From the NCBI GenBank assembly GCA_025453475.1, contig JALOQH010000006.1, positions 1-13,699 on the forward strand: DNA of 13,699 bases, read 5' to 3'. The notes below the pieces were generated by a model. The model did no database searches, was not told the origin of the DNA, and saw nothing but the letters and a program-made list of their open reading frames with translations. A program made the translations under genes and the position numbers. The stretch is from an archaeon (GTDB lineage: Archaea > Nanobdellota > Nanobdellia > Pacearchaeales > GW2011-AR1). Positions 5,297-10,507 of the stretch are shown piece by piece; the first letter of the stretch is position 1; each line of letters opens with the position of its first letter.

Positions 5297-6478
5297 ATGA
5301 ATGTTGATAAAATAAGGAAAGACTTTGCGATTCTGAACGGGAAGAATCCCCCAATTTATTTTGATAATGCGTGCACGACCTTCCGCCCGAACTCTGTTTT
5401 GGGGAAGATGAATGAATATTATGAGCAGTATCCTTCTTGCGCTGGGAGAAGCAATCACAGGTTTGGAACCAGAGTAACTGAGGAATTGATTAAGGCAAGA
5501 AGAACGGTCGCAGATTTTTTCAATGCTAAAAAGGAAAGCGAAATTGTGTTTACGAGGAATACCACAGAAGGAATTAATCTTATTGCAAATGCTCTTGGGT
5601 TGAAAAAGGGAGAGATTGTGCTAACTTCTGACAAAGAGCATAATTCTAATCTTATTCCGTGGCTTGTAAAGGCAAAGAGCGTTGGAATAAGGCACGAGAC
5701 ATTCAAATTCGGAGATTTGGGAGATTTTGAAAAGAAAATTAAGAATGTGAGATTGGTTTCTGTTGTTCATACTTCAAATGTTGATGGGACAACCCAAGAC
5801 GTTAAAGAAATGGCTAAGATTGCTCATGAGAACAACGCGGTGATTCTTGTGGATGCAGCTCAATCTGCTCCGCACAAGCCAATTGATGTGAGAAAATTGG
5901 ATATTGATTTCCTCGTGTGTTCGGGGCATAAAATGCTTGGGCCTTCAGGGATGGGGATTCTTTATGGTAAGCAGGAGCTTTTGGAAAAGATGGATTATTT
6001 CATGGCTGGTGGAGAGACAGTTACAAACTCAACTTACACTTCTTTTGTTCCGGAGAAAGTCCCGGAGAAATTTGAGGCAGGACTGCAGAATTATGCGGGG
6101 ATTATCGGATTCGCAGAGGCATTGCGTTATCTGAAGAAGGTTGGCCTCGGGGACGTGGAAAAGCATGAGCATGAGTTGAATAAACGCCTTTCTGATGGAT
6201 TGTTAAAACTCGGCGTGAAGATTCTTGGACCAGAGGATGCAAAGCTTAGGGGAGGCGTGGCAGGATTCAATGTGGGCAAGATGAATCCTCATGAAGTCTC
6301 GCTGATGCTTGATAGCTATAACATTGCGATACGCTCTGGAATGCACTGCGTGCACTCATGGTTTAACGCAAATAAGCTTGCGGGAAGCGCCCGGGCATCT
6401 TTGTATTTATACAATACAAAGGACGAGGTTGATTTCTTCCTTGAGAAGATGAAGGATATTGCTAAATTAGCGAGATAA
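5297..6478 (+). CDS. sufS: Cysteine desulfurase, SufS/CsdA type
   Basis: PLP enzyme that turns cysteine into alanine and a protein-bound persulfide, feeding sulfur to Fe-S clusters or tRNA thiolation. 393 residues, close to the usual 400-410. It opens with IYFDNACTTFRP (20-31), the class V aminotransferase start. H115 stacks on PLP, D186 and Q189 lie in VDAAQS, and K212 in CSGHKMLGP forms the Schiff base. The catalytic Cys is C351 in RSGMHCVHSWF, the position of the SufS RxGHHC motif rather than the longer IscS loop; the second residue of the HHC is Met here. No SufBCD, SufE or IscU gene is visible, so the sulfur acceptor is unknown. It follows the DsbA-like gene by 12 nt without its own TATA box, tying it to the thiol-redox block. 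Confidence 0.9.
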   Translation: MNVDKIRKDFAILNGKNPPIYFDNACTTFRPNSVLGKMNEYYEQYPSCAGRSNHRFGTRVTEELIKARRTVADFFNAKKESEIVFTRNTTEGINLIANALGLKKGEIVLTSDKEHNSNLIPWLVKAKSVGIRHETFKFGDLGDFEKKIKNVRLVSVVHTSNVDGTTQDVKEMAKIAHENNAVILVDAAQSAPHKPIDVRKLDIDFLVCSGHKMLGPSGMGILYGKQELLEKMDYFMAGGETVTNSTYTSFVPEKVPEKFEAGLQNYAGIIGFAEALRYLKKVGLGDVEKHEHELNKRLSDGLLKLGVKILGPEDAKLRGGVAGFNVGKMNPHEVSLMLDSYNIAIRSGMHCVHSWFNANKLAGSARASLYLYNTKDEVDFFLEKMKDIAKLAR

Positions 6479-6739
6479 AACTCTTTGTTTTGTTATGTAC
6501 TTATTTATGGCAATCGTCTTTATGGGGCTGGCGGCTATTGCTACCATTTCTACGAGATTAAAAATATAAGGATTTCTTATGTAGGCTGCGAGACTTAGGT
6601 GGTGAGCGGTGTTTATAGGGTCATATGCTCCATTTTTGTCTCTGAGAACGCCATTCTTATCTTCTGTGAGCTCTCCTCTTGCAAGTTTAAACAAGACAGT
6701 CTCTTCAGTCAATACTGCATCAATGATTTCCGCGAGCAT
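6467..6739 (-). CDS. Hypothetical protein, 90 aa
   Basis: Family not recognised. The product starts MLAEIIDAVLTEETVLFKLA, has a charged central part with a repeated DKNG (DKNGVLRDKNGAYDP, about 27-41), then a mostly hydrophobic helical stretch with HHLSLAAYIRNPYIF and a basic C-terminus. It looks like a real small soluble or membrane-associated protein. Support: it fills a stretch of about 320 nt otherwise empty, and a TATA box (6760-6767) lies 24.5 nt upstream of its ATG, matching genuine genes here. Its 3' end overlaps the sufS end by 12 nt, tail to tail. Against: no homologue known to me, so it may be lineage-specific or spurious. Confidence 0.5.
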   Translation of the reverse strand: MLAEIIDAVLTEETVLFKLARGELTEDKNGVLRDKNGAYDPINTAHHLSLAAYIRNPYIFNLVEMVAIAASPIKTIAINKYITKQRVLSR

Positions 6740-6759
6740 CAGCAGATTACTTTCAGGTA

Positions 6760-6767
6760 TTTTAAAA
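6760..6767 (-). promoter_or_regulatory. TATA box of the 90-aa minus-strand gene
   Basis: Palindromic TTTTAAAA is centred 24.5 nt upstream of the ATG at 6739. A second box for the opposite strand sits at 6771-6778. Confidence 0.45.
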
Positions 6768-6770
6768 AGG

Positions 6771-6778
6771 TTTTTAAT
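6771..6778 (+). promoter_or_regulatory. TATA box of the 117-aa plus-strand gene
   Basis: TTTTTAAT is centred 25.5 nt upstream of ATG 6800, predicting a leaderless transcript divergent from the 90-aa gene. Confidence 0.45.
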
Positions 6779-6799
6779 CCTGAGCTTTATGTTTCCTGA

Positions 6800-7153
6800 A
6801 TGGTAAATGAACGAGAATGCGAGTTGTATTCGCCCGAGTGGGGGGCTTTGAGCATGGATGAGAGGATTGAAAGATGGCTTGTTTTGAATAATGGGTTTAT
6901 TGAGGGCGGGAGGGTTGATGTTTTCAGGAGATTTTTGAGTGAGTTTGCTTCGAATTACAGGGCTTTTGACAGGAATACGATAGAAAATCTTCTTTTTGAG
7001 TTAAGGGAGAGGGCGCCTGACGAGCCTGAATTCTGGACAGAGAGGGAGAAAGCCAAGGTTTTTGAGGGCGTTCTTGCGGTTTACAACATGCCTCCCGAAC
7101 ATCTGGAGTTCGGAGGATTTATCGCGCAAAGAAAGAGTTACTTGAATAATTAA
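6800..7153 (+). CDS. Hypothetical protein, 117 aa
   Basis: Not recognised. An acidic, probably all-helical soluble protein without cysteines beyond C7, with no signal peptide or membrane segment. Aromatic and Glu/Arg-rich stretches (WGALSMDERIERWLVLNNGF at 14-33, TIENLLFELRERAPDEPEFW near 60-79) give amphipathic helices. Start ATG 6800 fits the TATA box at 6771-6778; an internal ATG at residue 19 is possible but would lose the conserved-looking N-terminus. Sec61-beta starts 41 nt downstream with its own TATA box, so this gene is likely its own unit. Composition resembles its neighbours, so there is no sign of recent transfer. Confidence 0.7.
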   Translation: MVNERECELYSPEWGALSMDERIERWLVLNNGFIEGGRVDVFRRFLSEFASNYRAFDRNTIENLLFELRERAPDEPEFWTEREKAKVFEGVLAVYNMPPEHLEFGGFIAQRKSYLNN

Positions 7154-7165
7154 TCAGGGGATAGC

Positions 7166-7173
7166 TTTTTATA
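7166..7173 (+). promoter_or_regulatory. TATA box of the Sec61-beta/NAC operon
   Basis: TTTTTATA is centred 25.5 nt upstream of ATG 7195, predicting a leaderless Sec61-beta mRNA that probably continues through NAC and beyond. Confidence 0.6.
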
Positions 7174-7194
7174 TCTCGGTTTTCTTTGGATGTT

Positions 7195-7365
7195 ATGGCA
7201 GGAGACGGAAAGATAAATATGCCTGGCTCAATGGGCGGGCTTATGAGGTATGACGAGGAGTATAAGAGCAGATTCATGCTTTCCCCATATCATGTGATAG
7301 CTTTCCTGATTCTTGTTATGCTTTTTGCAATAGGGCTTAAATTGTTCTGGCCTGTTGCGGGATAA
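7195..7365 (+). CDS. secG: Preprotein translocase subunit Sec61-beta (archaeal SecG equivalent)
   Basis: 56-residue tail-anchored subunit of the SecYE-beta channel. The N-terminus (MAGDGKINMPGSMGGLMRYDEEYKS, positions 1-25) has the family pattern of a short Gly/Ser/Pro-rich tail, then GGLMRY(D/F)EE. LSPYHVIAFLILVMLFAIGLKLF (29-51) follows, with the typical SP before a single membrane helix ending near the C-terminus. Family members are about 50-60 residues. The gene is short and easily missed. The TATA box 25.5 nt upstream fixes the start, and NAC begins 7 nt after the stop, placing the export channel and a ribosome-associated chaperone in one transcript. The symbol follows common archaeal annotation. 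Confidence 0.85.
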   Translation: MAGDGKINMPGSMGGLMRYDEEYKSRFMLSPYHVIAFLILVMLFAIGLKLFWPVAG

Positions 7366-7372
7366 TTCTAAA

Positions 7373-7705
7373 ATGTTTGGATTAGGCGGCGGGCTAGACC
7401 CGAAGAAAATGAAGGCAATGATGAAGCAGATGGGCATCAATCAGGAAGATGTGCCTGCTAATAGAGTTGTTATTGAGCAGGATGGAAAGAAAATTGTTAT
7501 TTCTGAGCCAAATGTACAGAAAATAACAATGCAGGGGCAGACAAGCTATCAGATTTCAGGCGTTGAGAGCGAAGAGGCAGAAGGGGTAAGGGAAGAAGAT
7601 ATTCTTATGGTTGCTGAAAAGACAGGAAAAAGCAAAGCTGAGGCAAAGAAGGCACTTGAGGAAGCTGGCGGGGACATAGCTGAGGCGATTGTGAAACTGA
7701 GTTGA
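7373..7705 (+). CDS. nac: Archaeal nascent polypeptide-associated complex protein (NAC-alpha, with UBA domain)
   Basis: 110-residue ribosome-associated chaperone that contacts emerging polypeptides; archaeal NAC works as a homodimer. Visible: N-terminal Gly/Lys-rich MFGLGGGLDPKKMKAMMKQMG (1-21); the NAC barrel at about 25-66 (RVVIEQDGKKIVISEPNVQKITMQGQTSYQISG, with the typical MQGQTSYQI core); then a C-terminal UBA domain from about 73 to 110 (EEDILMVAEKTGKSKAEAKKALEEAGGDIAEAIVKLS). An in-frame start six residues earlier would overlap Sec61-beta; ATG 7373 gives the family N-terminus. It sits 7 nt after Sec61-beta and its TGA nearly abuts the next small gene. The start is preceded by ATTCTAAA, shared with three other starts. 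Confidence 0.92.
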   Translation: MFGLGGGLDPKKMKAMMKQMGINQEDVPANRVVIEQDGKKIVISEPNVQKITMQGQTSYQISGVESEEAEGVREEDILMVAEKTGKSKAEAKKALEEAGGDIAEAIVKLS

Positions 7706-7709
7706 TGAG

Positions 7710-7868
7710 ATGGCAAACAAAAAACAATTAAGGAGATATTGGTGGCTTGGGTTTTTGGGAATTCTTGGATTTAATGGAATACCTGAGATTCTGACTCAGG
7801 ATGTATTCGGGGCGCTTTGGATTTTATGGTTCCTTTGGTTCTTGTGGTTTATTCCTGTTAAGAAATAA
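7710..7868 (+). CDS. Trp-rich mini membrane protein, 52 aa
   Basis: Family not recognised. ATG 7710 lies 4 nt after the NAC stop and TAA 7866-7868 lies 7 nt before the TrmH-like ATG, so it fills the gap exactly. The basic N-terminus MANKKQLRR is followed by two hydrophobic segments: YWWLGFLGILGF (10-21) and, after a polar NGIPEILTQDVFG, ALWILWFLWFLWFIPV (34-49) with a tight W/L/F repeat, then KK*. This looks like a two-helix hairpin with both ends inside by the positive-inside rule. The RRYWWLGFLGILGF part loosely recalls small bacterial DUF3796 proteins, but I would not assign it. Position in the Sec61-beta/NAC operon hints at a membrane or export role. Confidence 0.65.
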   Translation: MANKKQLRRYWWLGFLGILGFNGIPEILTQDVFGALWILWFLWFLWFIPVKK

Positions 7869-7875
7869 TTCTAAA

Positions 7876-8466
7876 ATGGCAGAAGAACGCAGGAAGAAAG
7901 TCGAGGAATATTACAAGAACAAGCTTGAGGATGTTGAGTTATTAATTGATAATGTCTGGGATCCTCACAATGTGGCTGCGCTTTCCAGGACAGCTGATGG
8001 ATTTGGGATTGGAAAGATAAATTTGCATTATACTTACAATAAGTTTCCTGACCTAGAAACTCACGGTAAGAAATCAAGCTCCTCGGCAACGAAGTGGGTG
8101 AGGTTTTCAAAGGTTGATAATCTGAATGATTTTGTCTTAAAGAAGAAAAAAGAGGGGTTTGTGTTTATTGGGGCGGATTTGAATAAAAATGCTTTGCGGC
8201 TTGATGAGTTTGTGTTTCCGAAGAAGGTTATTCTTGTCTTTGGTTCTGAAAGCAACGGTTTGAGCGCGGAAGTAAGGGCAATTTGCGATAAATTTGTGCT
8301 TATTCCAATGGTTGGGATGGTTGAAAGCTACAATATTTCTGTTGCTGCCGGAATTTTCATGTACGAGTTGTTCAAACAACGCGGGCGTGAATTGAAATTG
8401 CGGGAAATTGGGCAAAAAGAGAGAACCGGGGCTGGAAAAAAGCGAGTGGTGGAGAATAATAACTAA
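7876..8466 (+). CDS. SpoU/TrmH-family RNA 2'-O-methyltransferase
   Basis: 196-residue SPOUT methyltransferase that transfers a methyl from SAM to a ribose 2'-OH in tRNA or rRNA. All three motifs are visible: motif 1 LLIDNVWDPHNVAALSRTADGFGI (22-45, with N32 and catalytic R38), motif 2 VILVFGSESNGLS (118-130, E125), and motif 3 IPMVGMVESYNISVAAGIFMYE (143-164), which forms the trefoil-knot SAM site. ATKWVRF at 71-77 matches the TrmH sub-group, whose known member methylates G18 of tRNA, but the exact target here is not determined. A longer in-frame start at 7801 would overlap the 52-aa gene; ATG 7876 is preferred and carries the ATTCTAAA context. The basic C-terminal tail (166-191) may bind RNA. 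Confidence 0.88.
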   Translation: MAEERRKKVEEYYKNKLEDVELLIDNVWDPHNVAALSRTADGFGIGKINLHYTYNKFPDLETHGKKSSSSATKWVRFSKVDNLNDFVLKKKKEGFVFIGADLNKNALRLDEFVFPKKVILVFGSESNGLSAEVRAICDKFVLIPMVGMVESYNISVAAGIFMYELFKQRGRELKLREIGQKERTGAGKKRVVENNN

Positions 8467-8509
8467 TATAAGTGCAACTAGCTGGGTATTTTTGGGTTAT
8501 TGATGTGAA

Positions 8510-9010
8510 ATGAGCAATATCTATAAGGAATTGAGCGATGAATTTGCGCGCGCAGAGTCACTTGTGCAGAGCGCTGACCATCTTGTTTATGTGGCTTTGC
8601 CTGTTGTAAAAGACAATCGGCTGCTTCTTCGTGCTTTAGAGCATTTGCACAGGGCTGTTGTTCTGGATATTGGGGTTATTTTGAAGTTTGAACACCTATT
8701 CAAGAGGATAAATCTGACAAAAGACCCGAAACTAAACCTGGAGATATTTTTCGGATGCGGGAAGCGTTTTGGGTTAAACGAACTCGATTACTCTTTTGTT
8801 AAGGAGATTATGATAATGGGCAAGAAACACAAGGAGTCTGGTTTTGAGTTCTCGAGGAGTGGGAAAGTCATTATCCTGGATGATACGCTTGGGTTGTATG
8901 AGCTTAGGTCCGAGAAGCTTAAAGAGTACATAAACATGGCTAAAAAGCTCTCTAATAGCGTTAAAAAGGCTATTGACGGGGTTTTAGGCACCTTGGGCAA
9001 AGGTATTTAA
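8510..9010 (+). CDS. Uncharacterised helical protein, paralogue A of a tandem pair (possibly HEPN-like)
   Basis: 166 residues, no signal peptide or membrane helix. QSADHLVYVALP at 20-31 and a long helix, DNRLLLRALEHLHRAVVLDIGVIL (35-58), recall the AxxHLxxA helices of HEPN-type bundles, without a clear RxxxxH nuclease motif. Near the end are KKHKESGFEF (105-114) and SEKLKEYINMAKKL (134-147). The 141-aa product of the next gene shows the same blocks in the same order: SADHLLYVSL, KIRESEF, DKLKEYSQLLEKF. The two are therefore ancient tandem duplicates. A weak TATA (AATATAAG near 8466-8473) would give a leader of about 17 nt. Upstream of a MinD-like ATPase. Function unknown; the HEPN link is a guess from pattern. 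Confidence 0.75.
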   Translation: MSNIYKELSDEFARAESLVQSADHLVYVALPVVKDNRLLLRALEHLHRAVVLDIGVILKFEHLFKRINLTKDPKLNLEIFFGCGKRFGLNELDYSFVKEIMIMGKKHKESGFEFSRSGKVIILDDTLGLYELRSEKLKEYINMAKKLSNSVKKAIDGVLGTLGKGI

Positions 9011-9022
9011 ATAAAAGGCGAC

Positions 9023-9030
9023 TTTATAAA
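9023..9030 (+). promoter_or_regulatory. TATA box upstream of paralogue B
   Basis: TTTATAAA predicts a start near 9052, so ATG 9060 would have a leader of about 8 nt. Paralogue B and perhaps the MinD-like gene may be transcribed from here. Confidence 0.45.
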
Positions 9031-9059
9031 TATGCTTTTAAGGAGTACCCTCTCAAGGA

Positions 9060-9485
9060 ATGGAACGAATAATCAAGGAAAAGATAAGTGCGGACCACTT
9101 ATTATATGTTAGTCTAAAATATACAAAGACCTGTGATGTAATCATAAATCTGCTTCTTCGCTGGAAGATAATGATTGAGATGGGCATGGACAAGCTTGTG
9201 GAAAAAGCCAAGAAGGAAAAGAAGTGGAAGCCTGTTTCTGATGCACCCAGGGCAAAACTTGTGCAGCTGGCAAATATCTACCGCGGAGAGCCTGTAATTT
9301 CTGAGACCTTAAGCACCTATGAAATGTTCAGGGATATAGAGAAACTCGAGAAAATCAGGGAGAGCGAGTTCAGAAAAGGGGTTAATTTAAAGGTTACATT
9401 CAAGGGTCAGCAGGTAAATGTCAATCTCGACAAGCTGAAAGAGTACTCGCAGCTGTTAGAAAAGTTTATAAGTTACTTAAAGTAA
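9060..9485 (+). CDS. Uncharacterised helical protein, paralogue B of a tandem pair
   Basis: 141 residues, shares blocks with the 166-aa protein just upstream: SADHLLYVSLKYTKTCDVI at 10-28 (against SADHLVYVALP), KLEKIRESEFRK at 95-106 (against KKHKESGFEF), a beta-like KVTFKGQQVNVNL at 111-123, and DKLKEYSQLLEKFISYL at 124-140 (against SEKLKEYINMAKKL). The middle helix pair is charged rather than hydrophobic. SADHLxYVxLKYT is a pattern I associate with conserved but unnamed proteins of small-genome archaea; this is recollection, not a search. It ends 45 nt before the MinD-like gene with only a weak promoter-like sequence between, so a functional link is plausible. No catalytic motif is evident. 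Confidence 0.78.
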   Translation: MERIIKEKISADHLLYVSLKYTKTCDVIINLLLRWKIMIEMGMDKLVEKAKKEKKWKPVSDAPRAKLVQLANIYRGEPVISETLSTYEMFRDIEKLEKIRESEFRKGVNLKVTFKGQQVNVNLDKLKEYSQLLEKFISYLK

Positions 9486-9530
9486 ATTTCTTTGTGAACG
9501 CATTAGATAAAGAGATGCTTGCACCTAAAT

Positions 9531-10283
9531 ATGTCAAAGCTAATTACAATTACTTCAGGAAAGGGCGGGGTTGGAAAAACAACTACTGCAATTAATCTTG
9601 GGGCTGCGCTGAATTCTTTCGGAAAAAATGTTGTTGTTCTTGATGCGAATCTGACTACGCCGAATATCGGACTGCATCTCGGAGCGCCGATTGTGCCAAT
9701 ATCCCTTAATCAGGTGCTTTCAGGCAAGGCAAAAATCGGCGAGGCGATTTATGAGCATGAATCCGGAACCAAGATAATTCCCAGCTCTCTTTCTGTAAGG
9801 GATTTGGAGACAATTAATCATAAGAGGCTTAGAGATGTCGGAAGAAGATTAAGAAAGATGGCGGATTTTGTGATTTACGATTCTGCTGCTGGTCTGGGAG
9901 ATGAAGCGATGGCTGCTCTGGATGCGAGCGATGAATTGATAATCGTGACTAATCCTGAGATTCCCGCGGTTACAGACGCATTGAAAACAGCCAAAGTGAG
10001 CGAACAAATGGGCAAGAAGGTCCGCGGGGTTATTGTAACAAGAACAGGCGGCTCAAAGAGCGAGATGCCCATTGAAAACATACAAGAGATGCTTGAGCTT
10101 CCAATTCTCGGGGTCATACCTGAAGATGAAAGCGTGAAGGAGGCTCTTGTTCTGAAAGATGCGGTCGTACACACTCATCCGAGAAGCAAATCAGCAAGAG
10201 CTTACAAGACAATTGCTGCAAGCATTGCTGGCGTGAAATACAGGGAAAAAACTTTCTTTGAGAGATTGTTTGACTGGAATTAA
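9531..10283 (+). CDS. minD: MinD/ParA-like P-loop ATPase
   Basis: 250-residue SIMIBI ATPase. Deviant Walker A SGKGGVGKTTTAINLG at 9-24, with signature Lys K11 and K16; switch I VLDANLTTPN at 36-45 (D38); Walker B DFVIYDSAAGLGDEA at 112-126 (D117). The C-terminal KTFFERLFDWN (240-250) has the makings of the short amphipathic membrane-targeting helix of MinD. Known relatives cycle between ATP-bound dimers on membrane or DNA and free monomers to position division, chemosensory or other machinery. Archaeal MinD homologues usually do not set the division site, so the cargo is unknown. A TTG start at 9519 would add four residues; ATG 9531 is preferred because Walker A then begins at the usual place. 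It follows the paralogue pair, whose products could be its partners. Its TAA directly abuts the stop of the convergent 61-aa gene. Confidence 0.87.
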   Translation: MSKLITITSGKGGVGKTTTAINLGAALNSFGKNVVVLDANLTTPNIGLHLGAPIVPISLNQVLSGKAKIGEAIYEHESGTKIIPSSLSVRDLETINHKRLRDVGRRLRKMADFVIYDSAAGLGDEAMAALDASDELIIVTNPEIPAVTDALKTAKVSEQMGKKVRGVIVTRTGGSKSEMPIENIQEMLELPILGVIPEDESVKEALVLKDAVVHTHPRSKSARAYKTIAASIAGVKYREKTFFERLFDWN

Positions 10284-10469
10284 TCAGCTAGCTCTTCTGG
10301 ATTCGTAGCTTTCTTTTGCCAGTGCGCGGTATCTCATGAGGTAATTTATGACTTCTTCTCTTTCCTGCTCGATTGTTTCAATTGATTTGTCTTTCTTGTT
10401 ATCCCTTCTCGCGAGCGCATCTGCCAGGCTTATCCTCAAAAAATTAAAATCTTTTGTTCTTTCGAGCAT
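10284..10469 (-). CDS. Hypothetical small charged protein, 61 aa
   Basis: Not recognised. Highly charged, probably helical: MLERTKDFNFLRISLADALARRDNK leads into DKSIETIEQEREEVINYLMRYRALAKESYESRR, a likely coiled coil from about 27 to 55. It lies 38 nt downstream of metG on the same strand with no TATA box between, so it is probably co-transcribed. Its ATG has the ATTCTAAA context also seen at metG, nac and the TrmH-like gene, which argues for real translation. Its TGA is flush against the stop of the convergent MinD-like gene. Confidence 0.6.
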   Translation of the reverse strand: MLERTKDFNFLRISLADALARRDNKKDKSIETIEQEREEVINYLMRYRALAKESYESRRAS

Positions 10470-10507
10470 TTTAGAATAAATTTGGTTTTGGTTTGATTTA
10501 TTTGTTT

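Noticed and set aside
6479..6800. tRNA or structured RNA in the gap after sufS
   Set aside because: No cloverleaf or T-loop consensus was seen; the stretch is explained by a minus-strand coding sequence and two divergent TATA boxes.
7801..7875. 25-residue N-terminal extension of the TrmH-like protein
   Set aside because: The bases encode the end of the 52-aa membrane protein in another frame, and the extension has no family match.
8533..8700. HEPN ribonuclease toxin with paired antitoxin
   Set aside because: No convincing RxxxxH motif and the two genes are paralogues of each other rather than a toxin with a nucleotidyltransferase partner.
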